Assembly (NCBI GenBank): GCA_022769545.1
Contig: JALEJS010000035.1
Location: 33,991-97,990 of the forward strand
Source: Blautia sp.
Lineage (GTDB): Bacteria > Bacillota > Clostridia > Lachnospirales > Lachnospiraceae
Direction: 5' to 3'
Length of the DNA stretch: 64,000 nt
Translations under genes and position numbers: made by a program
Shown here: piece after piece, positions 59,174 to 64,000 of the stretch
Numbering within the stretch: the stretch's first letter is position 1
How the letters are laid out: the number at the start of each line of letters is the position of its first letter
Notes under the pieces: model-generated
What the model saw: only the letters and a program-made list of their open reading frames with translations
What the model was told of the DNA's origin: nothing
Database searches by the model: none

Positions 59174-60265
59174 TTACCAACATTTACTGCATGCTCCGTA
59201 TCCACTAGATTCTGCCTGCGATTTCGTAACTTGCCTTGCCTTGTCCGGATTCATTCGTCCACAGTTGGGTATACTGTGGTATTTGTCTCCGGTAGCGGAC
59301 AACCAGACATAGGTGTCGGTAACTTGTGGCTGTTCTGGCTCTGGATCGGGACTAGAAACAACGGATGTTTGCTCTTCCAAATATTCATCGGATGAATTAC
59401 CGGATGTGTAATCATTACATGGGCTCTGCGTCCATGTAATGGAAGTTCCGTCAGATACTGCAGCAACAGATCCTTGTTTATCTGTACGAAATACAGGGAT
59501 TTCCATATCGGACAGACGTTCCATTGTCTCTGCGGACGGGTGATTGTATTGATTGCCGGCACCGCAGCTTACAACTGCATAGGACGGGGATGTTGCAGCT
59601 AAGAAATCCCAGGTAGTAGAACTTTCTGATCCATGGTGGCCGACGGAGAGAACATCACAATCAAGATTCATTCCTGTACTGATCATGTCCTGTTCGCTGG
59701 TTTCTTCGGCGTCACCGGTAAAGATGAAACTATTCGAACCGTTTTCTAGTTTGATAACAACAGAATTTTCATTGCTGTCCTGGCTTATTCCATCTGGGGA
59801 CAGAACCGTAAAACTTCCAGTTCCAAAATCGAATACATCTCCGACTTTCGGATATTGTATTGTAATAGTTTTTTCGGAAGCACTGTTCATGAATGTATCA
59901 TACAGATCTGATGTATGGACATAATCAGGTCCGATTATGTTACCAATAGAAAATACATTCATGCATTTGATCAAACCGCCAATGTGGTCTTCGTCGTAGT
60001 GCGATGCAATCATGTAATCAATTGTCTGAACATTCTGCTGCCGCAAATAGGATACGACTTGGTCAGAGTGGCTTTGATCGCCGCCGTCATATACAAGATT
60101 TTGCCCGCCGGACTGGACAAGAATTGATAACCCTTGTCCAACGTCGATAAAATGCACTGCCATTGTTGTGCTTGCGTCGTTGGCATAAACAGGATGGGCC
60201 ATTGATAACACAATAAGTAGCGATGCTAGCAGTGAAAATAATTTTCCTCTACGTTTCGATTTCAT
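59174..60265 (-). CDS. Secreted ComEC-like metallo-beta-lactamase-fold protein with Cys/His tail domain
   Basis: This 363-residue protein has a signal peptide (KSKRRGKLFSLLASLLIVLS...HPVYA). The MBL domain (about 35-265) has HFIDVGQGLSILVQSGGQNLVYDGGD, the metal site ASHYDEDHIGGL (SHxDxDH), FIFTGDAEE and VLSVGHHGSESST, all typical of the ComEC/Rec2 nuclease-like domain. A Ser/Pro/Glu linker leads to a small domain YVWLSATGDKYHSIPNCGRM...GYGACSKCW with TGxKYH, Cys and CxxC, often fused to secreted nucleases. It probably cuts or binds DNA outside the cell. It is cargo near the integrase, not part of phage replication. Strong promoter not evident. Confidence 0.88.
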   Translation of the reverse strand: MKSKRRGKLFSLLASLLIVLSMAHPVYANDASTTMAVHFIDVGQGLSILVQSGGQNLVYDGGDQSHSDQVVSYLRQQNVQTIDYMIASHYDEDHIGGLIKCMNVFSIGNIIGPDYVHTSDLYDTFMNSASEKTITIQYPKVGDVFDFGTGSFTVLSPDGISQDSNENSVVIKLENGSNSFIFTGDAEETSEQDMISTGMNLDCDVLSVGHHGSESSTTWDFLAATSPSYAVVSCGAGNQYNHPSAETMERLSDMEIPVFRTDKQGSVAAVSDGTSITWTQSPCNDYTSGNSSDEYLEEQTSVVSSPDPEPEQPQVTDTYVWLSATGDKYHSIPNCGRMNPDKARQVTKSQAESSGYGACSKCW

Positions 60266-60342
60266 AGTACTTTCTCCTTCGATTTGTTATAGTGATTTGC
60301 GATCTATATAAAGCCGATTGGCATTATGATCCAAGGATATTT

Positions 60343-61053
60343 TTATCTTATTATTCTCTTGAATTCTTCTTTTTCGGAATCATTCAGGTGATTGTATAAT
60401 TTTACGACCATATCAATCCTGTCACTGCTTACTTGATGCTCATTGCCGGAAATAAAAAACGAGGTAAGAGCACTGGTTAATGAACCTATCACGCCAATTC
60501 CGGTTATCATCAAAATACAAGCGATGATTCTTCCTGGGATAGATGATGGAGATATATCACCATATCCAACGGTTGTTGCGGTGACAAAAGACCACCAGAT
60601 ACCATCAATCAAAGATATGTCCTCGAAAAGACATATTAAAGCTCCGCCAATAACTATTAGTAAACCAGAAGAAAAAATGATATATTTTAGGCCATTGGTA
60701 TTTAGGAATCGTTGGAACTTCTTAAATAACCTGGAAACTACAGCTAAAAAGCGTGTCACCTTTGTAATTTTTGATAGTTTTAATAGGCGAAATATTTTAA
60801 ATGTACGGAACACACGCATCGCGGAACTGATCGGAATAATTGCAATCAAATCAAAGATATTGTTTTGAAAAAAAGATTTCTTCTTTTTCGATAAAAAGAA
60901 ACGAATAAAATAATCAAAAACAAAAATTATGTATATAACAAAATCTAAAATGCGAAGTATATGCGGTAAACCGTACAATATATCCATAATGGCAAACATA
61001 ACAGATGCAGCAGCCATTATGGATATAGATAATTCATATACAATTTTTTTCAT
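60343..61053 (-). CDS. Voltage-gated-type potassium channel
   Basis: This 236-residue channel subunit has S1-S4 helices, a voltage-sensor-like S4 with basic residues every third position (RVFRTFKIFRLLKLSKITK), a pore helix (WWSFVTATTVGYGDI) with the K+ selectivity filter TVGYGD, and S6 (ACILMITGIGVIGSLTSAL), then a short cytoplasmic coil. The gene is directly behind the repressor; a TTG start at 61071 would overlap the repressor's stop, and ATG 61053 is preferred. The A/T-rich sequence differs from the host genes. A channel in a prophage immunity unit suggests a role in superinfection exclusion or membrane depolarisation. Confidence 0.92.
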   Translation of the reverse strand: MKKIVYELSISIMAAASVMFAIMDILYGLPHILRILDFVIYIIFVFDYFIRFFLSKKKKSFFQNNIFDLIAIIPISSAMRVFRTFKIFRLLKLSKITKVTRFLAVVSRLFKKFQRFLNTNGLKYIIFSSGLLIVIGGALICLFEDISLIDGIWWSFVTATTVGYGDISPSSIPGRIIACILMITGIGVIGSLTSALTSFFISGNEHQVSSDRIDMVVKLYNHLNDSEKEEFKRIIR

Positions 61054-61067
61054 GGCAACACCAAAAC

Positions 61068-61811
61068 TCAACGATCTACTTTCCCTAAAACCTTACCAAC
61101 ACAAATAATGTGTTCTGATCCGGGAATTATAGGATATTTGCGATTGTGTGAAACAAGCCCATATTCACCAGCTTCTTTAATGTAACATTCTCCATTTACA
61201 ATGAATATTCCAATATCGCCGATTTCAATAGTCTGGCACTTATGAACATATACAAGATCGCCATCATGATAGGTAGGCTCCATGGAATCACCGGAGACAC
61301 CGATAATAAAATCGGCATCATCAATATACGGAGCTTCCATAGTCTCTGTTGGGATATCGTCAAAATAAAATCCGTTTCCGGCAGATGCTATTTTGTGCAT
61401 ATAACTATATATACGCATCTGGCTGCCTGAACGATCATGGAATTCAACAACAGGAGAATCAGACGCATCTTGAAGTTGCTTAAATCTACATATTTCTCTA
61501 TCGAGAATCATATTAACCGTTTCCTGGCCGTAAGAATCAAGGGAGCGGTATTTTTTTATAAATTCTTCCTCAGGAAAAGTAAATTCAAAAGATGATTTTC
61601 CATAATAATCCAATAAAAACGAAGCAGAAACATCAAGAACATTACAAAGCTTTACAATTTTTTCTGCATCAGGTTTGTTAAGTCCTTTTTCCCAATTGCT
61701 GATAACGGCAGCAGATTTTACACCAATAAGTTTAGCGAGCTCATTTTGAAGATATCCTTTTGATTCTCGAGCGTATTTAATACGTTCGCCAAGAGTAGAC
61801 AAAGAAATCAC
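61068..61811 (-). CDS. CI/LexA-like phage repressor (XRE + S24 peptidase)
   Basis: This 247-residue protein has an N-terminal HTH (LGERIKYARESKGYLQNELAKLIGVKSAAVISNWEKG, quoted as YLQNELAKLIGVKSAAVISN) and a C-terminal self-cleaving peptidase: cleavage-type loop IASAGNG, Ser in VSGDSMEPTYHDGD and Lys in GECYIKEAG. SOS-type cleavage would induce the element. It is transcribed from the PRM-like promoter TTGATT-N17-TATAAT (minus strand, 61863-61835). Confidence 0.95.
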   Translation of the reverse strand: MISLSTLGERIKYARESKGYLQNELAKLIGVKSAAVISNWEKGLNKPDAEKIVKLCNVLDVSASFLLDYYGKSSFEFTFPEEEFIKKYRSLDSYGQETVNMILDREICRFKQLQDASDSPVVEFHDRSGSQMRIYSYMHKIASAGNGFYFDDIPTETMEAPYIDDADFIIGVSGDSMEPTYHDGDLVYVHKCQTIEIGDIGIFIVNGECYIKEAGEYGLVSHNRKYPIIPGSEHIICVGKVLGKVDR

Positions 61812-61953
61812 TTCCTTTCTTAAAATGTAATCAAATTATACTATATAAATAAATTAAAATCAAGAAAATCTTGAAAAAGTTCTTGACAATAAAGAACATC
61901 TGATTTATATTGCAATAAATCAAGAAAAACTTGAATGAAAGGAGACGAGGGAT
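61812..61953. promoter_or_regulatory. Divergent promoter/operator region of the lysogeny switch
   Basis: Rightward promoter TTGACA-N17-TATATT (61883-61911); leftward promoter TTGATT-N17-TATAAT (minus, 61863 to 61835). Operators: TCAAGA-AAA-TCTTGA (61860-61874) covering the leftward -35; GTTCTT-N7-AAGAAC (61879-61897) covering the rightward -35; TCAAG-AAAAA-CTTGA (61920-61934) just after the rightward start. The repeated CAAGA/TCTTG half-site is a probable repressor and Cro target. Confidence 0.88.
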
Positions 61954-62190
61954 ATGGTTCCTGTAGCAGACACGGTAAAGATGATAATTGAAGAACAGGG
62001 AAGAACACAGACGTGGGTAATTAACAGAATGAACTCTTTAAAACCGGACATCGCAATGGACAGAAGCAAATTCAGTGCCATTGCAACGGGGAAAAGAAAA
62101 ATGTCTGGAGATGAATTGCTTATATTTTGCAAAGCCCTGGAAGTGTCGCCGGATAGATTTTTAAAAACGGAAATGGAGGTGATGCAATGA
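61954..62190 (+). CDS. Cro-like small XRE protein
   Basis: This 78-residue protein has a helix-turn-helix (IIEEQGRTQTWVINRMNSLKP, MDRSKFSAIATGKRKMSGDELLIFCKAL, quoted as RSKFSAIATGKRKMSGDELL). It is the first gene of the rightward early transcript opposite the repressor, so the Cro role is likely. AAGGAGACGAGGGAT precedes the ATG. Its stop overlaps the next start by four bases. Confidence 0.88.
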   Translation: MVPVADTVKMIIEEQGRTQTWVINRMNSLKPDIAMDRSKFSAIATGKRKMSGDELLIFCKALEVSPDRFLKTEMEVMQ

Positions 62191-62405
62191 AAAACAAAGA
62201 GAAGCAAGATAGAACAGAGTACTTTAAAGAGCTGGATGAATTAAACTCCAGACAGCACACGCCGGAAGAACTGAGAGAAATCCACAAAATACTCAAAAAG
62301 TATGGGGATAGGATTCCTCTCCAAGCGAGATATCCGGATCTGCCACTCATATTATCAACGATCGTGATGTTTGTCAGCATAGTAGTGCTATTACTGACAC
62401 GATGA
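62187..62405 (+). CDS. Small early protein with a C-terminal membrane helix
   Basis: This 72-residue protein has a charged helical N-terminus (EYFKELDELNSRQHTPEELREIHKILKKYGDRIP, quoted as EYFKELDELNSRQHTPEEL) and one hydrophobic helix at the end (LPLILSTIVMFVSIVVLLL). Overlap ATGA with the Cro-like gene; GGAGGTG upstream. No family recognised. It overlaps the convergent gene at 62374 by 32 bases. Confidence 0.8.
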   Translation: MKNKEKQDRTEYFKELDELNSRQHTPEELREIHKILKKYGDRIPLQARYPDLPLILSTIVMFVSIVVLLLTR

Positions 62406-62667
62406 GAGAACAGATTGAGATAACGACAGGTATCCACCACTTGCAAAAAGTGCTTAAGAAGATGTACATAGCAGCCCGACCTGCAGCAGTTACTTTGTAA
62501 TGAGCAGGAGAGGCAGCAGTTGACGGTTTTGAAATACAGACATAACCTTTGTCTTTCAGAAAAGACAGATCTTCTTTTTGCCGGTGATTCATAGAAACAA
62601 ACGACATGGATTTTTTGCGATTCATTTTGCGCATAAGTATGTACTGGGTGCGTGAGATATCAGTCAT
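62374..62667 (-). CDS. Small protein with possible winged-helix part and membrane helix
   Basis: This 97-residue protein has a basic N-terminus (QYILMRKMNRKKSMSFVSMN), a segment DLSFLKDKGYVCISKP...AHYKVTAAGRAAM that looks like the end of a winged helix, and a C-terminal membrane helix (WWIPVVISICSLIVSVIAL). GGAGGTTTTTCAT precedes the ATG. It opposes the early transcript and its end is antisense to the previous gene. Function unknown; may be a membrane-tethered regulator or exclusion factor. Confidence 0.72.
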   Translation of the reverse strand: MTDISRTQYILMRKMNRKKSMSFVSMNHRQKEDLSFLKDKGYVCISKPSTAASPAHYKVTAAGRAAMYIFLSTFCKWWIPVVISICSLIVSVIALLC

Positions 62668-62733
62668 ATGAAAAACCTCCGTTTTCTTTTTAGTATATCA
62701 CAAAGAAACGGTGAGTAGAAAGAGGAGGAGTTC

Positions 62734-62874
62734 ATGAAGAAAAAGGAAGAGATCAAAATTGAAGTCCGATATACAGAAGGATTTGAAAAGCGATTTACAG
62801 AAGCTTGTCTGAACCAGCTCCGGAAAAGAAGAGAGAAAGAAAGAGCGGAAATGCAGGCAGAAAAAACAGCATAA
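62734..62874 (+). CDS. Short basic/acidic phage peptide (46 residues)
   Basis: MKKKEEIKIEVRYTEGFEKR continues to AEMQAEKTA. A strong AGGAGGAG lies 6 bases before the ATG. Highly charged and helical towards the end (RKRREKERAEMQ). Small early proteins of this kind are common in Clostridial phages; no function can be given. Confidence 0.72.
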   Translation: MKKKEEIKIEVRYTEGFEKRFTEACLNQLRKRREKERAEMQAEKTA

Positions 62875-62889
62875 AAGGAGAGATTGGAA

Positions 62890-62976
62890 ATGATAAAAGG
62901 AGCAAGACAATTGCAGAATACGCCACCCTCAGATGATTGCAGCAGAATCGTTTATATACGCGATATTTTGTTTTAG
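62890..62976 (+). CDS. Very short phage reading frame (28 residues)
   Basis: It begins MIKGARQLQNTPPSDD and ends IRDILF. AAAAGGAGAGAT precedes the ATG and it lies 15 bases after the previous stop. It may be a leader or a real micro-protein; evidence is limited to the binding site and spacing. Confidence 0.4.
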   Translation: MIKGARQLQNTPPSDDCSRIVYIRDILF

Positions 62977-62999
62977 ATGAAAAATTGGAGGAAAAACGA

Positions 63000-63701
63000 G
63001 TGAAAAAATATGAGTTTACTGGAGAAACAAAGGTAATCAATGATTGCGAAAGGATAGTAATACTACGAAGAATACGCTCCGTGGCAGAATTCGGATTTGT
63101 GAAGGCTGGCGATATTGGAGGATGGATTGAAAAGGAACAGAATCTCTCTCGTGAAAACGAGTCCTGGGTAAGTGGAGATGCCATGGTTTACGGCAATGCT
63201 ATGGTTTACGGCAATGCCATAGTCTACGATTATGCCACGGTCCATGAAAACGCCAAGGTCTGCGACGATGCGATAATCGACGGTACTGCTAGCATCAGCG
63301 GCAATACTAAGGTTTACGGCAATGCCATAGTCTACGATCGTGCCACGGTCCGTGAAAACGCCAAGGTCTGCGACGATGCGATAATCGGCGGCACTGCTAG
63401 CATCAGCGGAAATGCCATGGTTTGCGGCAATGCCAGGATAGGCGGAAATGCCGAGGTATGCGACGATGCTATGATTTTTTCCGCAAGCCACATCCTGACG
63501 ATTGGAGCTATCGGCAGCGGAAACAATTTTATAACATTTTACCGGAATAAAGAAAAGGGAATTGCTGTAAAGTGGGGATGCTTTCTTGGAAATATTGATG
63601 AATTCTTAAAAAAAATAACAGATATCTACGGAGATAGCAAATATTCAATTGTGTTTCGCGCGGCATCGGAAGTAGCAAAATTACAGATAGATTTGTACTA
63701 G
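63000..63701 (+). CDS. Phage protein with hexapeptide-type beta-helix repeats
   Basis: This 233-residue protein starts with GTG (TTGGAGGAAAAACGA upstream; a frame open to 62937 lacks a site and overlaps the 28-residue ORF). After an N-terminal region (KYEFTGETKVINDCERIVILRRIR, DIGGWIEKEQNLS) come about 18 six-residue repeats of the G-N-A-x-V-Y/C kind (residues about 60-165), a pattern that builds a left-handed or pentapeptide-like beta-helix. A C-terminal globular part follows (FITFYRNKEKGIAVKWGCF, DEFLKKITDIYGD). Similar proteins are frequent in Firmicute phages, but their job is unknown. Confidence 0.85.
   Translation: MKKYEFTGETKVINDCERIVILRRIRSVAEFGFVKAGDIGGWIEKEQNLSRENESWVSGDAMVYGNAMVYGNAIVYDYATVHENAKVCDDAIIDGTASISGNTKVYGNAIVYDRATVRENAKVCDDAIIGGTASISGNAMVCGNARIGGNAEVCDDAMIFSASHILTIGAIGSGNNFITFYRNKEKGIAVKWGCFLGNIDEFLKKITDIYGDSKYSIVFRAASEVAKLQIDLY
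63211..63426. repeat. 108-bp tandem duplication inside the hexapeptide-repeat gene
   Basis: 63211-63318 and 63319-63426 match at most positions (for example GCAATGCCATAGTCTACGAT, then TGAAAACGCCAAGGTCTGCG). Each copy encodes 36 residues, i.e. six hexapeptides. Smaller 18-bp units (GGTTTACGGCAATGC) precede it, pointing to expansion by slippage. Confidence 0.85.
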
Positions 63702-63712
63702 GAGGACAAAGA

Positions 63713-63889
63713 TTGAAAAAAGACGTAATCAATTCGATGATCATCGGGCTTCTGACTACATATCTTCCGGTATTTGATATATCCGGGGCAGCAGAGCATA
63801 TGCTCGGAATGCTGGCGATCGGGATCGCGGTATTGGCATTTACGATCTGGGCGGAAGAAAAAAATGAGCCTCAGGGCGGCAACCCATAA
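63713..63889 (+). CDS. Small phage membrane protein (58 residues)
   Basis: It begins with TTG, seven bases after AGGAGGA, and reads MKKDVINSMIIGLLTTYLPVF... with a second hydrophobic stretch (MLGMLAIGIAVLAFTIW) and the tail EEKNEPQGGNP. An ATG at 63737 would give 50 residues but lacks a good site. Two helices; no family recognised. Confidence 0.65.
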   Translation: MKKDVINSMIIGLLTTYLPVFDISGAAEHMLGMLAIGIAVLAFTIWAEEKNEPQGGNP

Positions 63890-63923
63890 GGCTCAAACCA
63901 ACTGATAGGTAATAATACCTATC
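63860..63923 (+). promoter_or_regulatory. Two hairpins after the small membrane protein gene
   Basis: TGAGCCT ... AGGCTCA (about 63864-63895) overlaps the end of the gene, and GATAGGTA-ATAA-TACCTATC (63904-63923) is a perfect 8-bp stem. No T tract follows, so they are more likely mRNA processing or regulatory structures than terminators. Confidence 0.45.
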
Positions 63924-63962
63924 CCAATTCTAAACGAAAACGGGAGGAAAAACAAGTGAAAT

Positions 63963-64000
63963 ATGGATAATCGGGAAGAAAAAAAGACTATATGGATCAT
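63963..64000 (+). CDS. Start of a phage gene cut by the window edge
   Basis: ATG at 63963 opens MDNREEKKTIWI and is open to the end. GGGAGGAAAAA is about 13 bases upstream, rather far. Too little is visible to identify it. Confidence 0.35.
   Translation, partial: MDNREEKKTIWI

Noticed and set aside
63063..63491. 142-codon minus-strand frame with regular repeats opposite the hexapeptide gene
   Set aside because: The regularity mirrors the DNA repeat of the real gene; the plus-strand frame has the ribosome binding site and the known repeat pattern.

Overview
The window reads as about 57 kb of chromosome from a gut-type Gram-positive anaerobe of the Clostridia, most likely a Lachnospiraceae member, followed by the first ~6.6 kb of an integrated phage-like element that runs off the right edge. 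The assignment rests on gene content (anaerobic NrdDG, a C_GCAxxG_C_C family protein, a FliB-like methylase, YfhO, ECF FolT), strong AGGAGG-type ribosome binding sites, sigma-A promoters of TTGACA-N17-TATAAT type, and dispersed palindromic intergenic repeats. No rRNA, tRNA, insertion sequence or CRISPR array was seen.

Layout: 1-2160 is the end of a large secreted surface protein. 2234-7444 is a cysteine/cystine module (Rrf2 regulator; then cysK, a second Rrf2 regulator and a polar amino-acid ABC importer behind one promoter with a dyad operator). 7542-10007 holds mnmA, a small secreted protein and a CaCA antiporter. 10233-13226 encodes a composite c-di-GMP protein (7TM, PAS, degenerate GGDEF, HD-GYP, PAS, intact GGDEF). 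13472-20166 is a mixed housekeeping/accessory stretch (acidic secreted protein, membrane protein plus XRE regulator, C_GCAxxG_C_C protein, PfkB kinase, DUF3786, a small Nif11-like protein, an uncharacterised protein, a FliB-like Cys-rich protein).

20250-33954 is a ten-gene cell-surface sugar operon. rfbF, rfbG and rfbH make a CDP-3,6-dideoxy-4-keto-hexose; a TPP-dependent enzyme and a short-chain reductase resemble the YerE/YerF pair that builds the two-carbon branch of yersiniose; two paralogous CapK-like adenylate-forming enzymes surround a flippase; a GT2 polyprenyl-phosphate glycosyltransferase and a YfhO membrane protein probably move a sugar onto a wall polymer.

34242-54837 carries nrdDG (with NrdR-like boxes), a HAD phosphatase, an Mbeg1-like hydrolase, an RsmH paralogue, a Mn2+ riboswitch with mntP and a CaCA antiporter, a MarR/TauE pair, nth, a solo HicB, a 5 x 60-bp tandem array, a WYL regulator, birA, an AlaX-type editing protein, an amidohydrolase, a lipoprotein, a tetrahydrofolate riboswitch with folT, and GNAT and SGNH genes. 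55081-57426 begins a Tad (Flp) pilus locus: prepilin peptidase, TadZ-like protein and the CpaF/TadA ATPase.

The CpaF gene is cut between its Walker A and Walker B regions, and a large serine recombinase gene starts just beyond the break, transcribed toward it. Behind it come a secreted ComEC-like metallo-beta-lactamase-fold protein, a voltage-gated-type K+ channel coupled to a CI/LexA-like repressor, a divergent operator region, a Cro-like protein and small early genes. The central observation is an integrative element that has disrupted the pilus ATPase at a site that excision could restore, as with comK prophages in Listeria.
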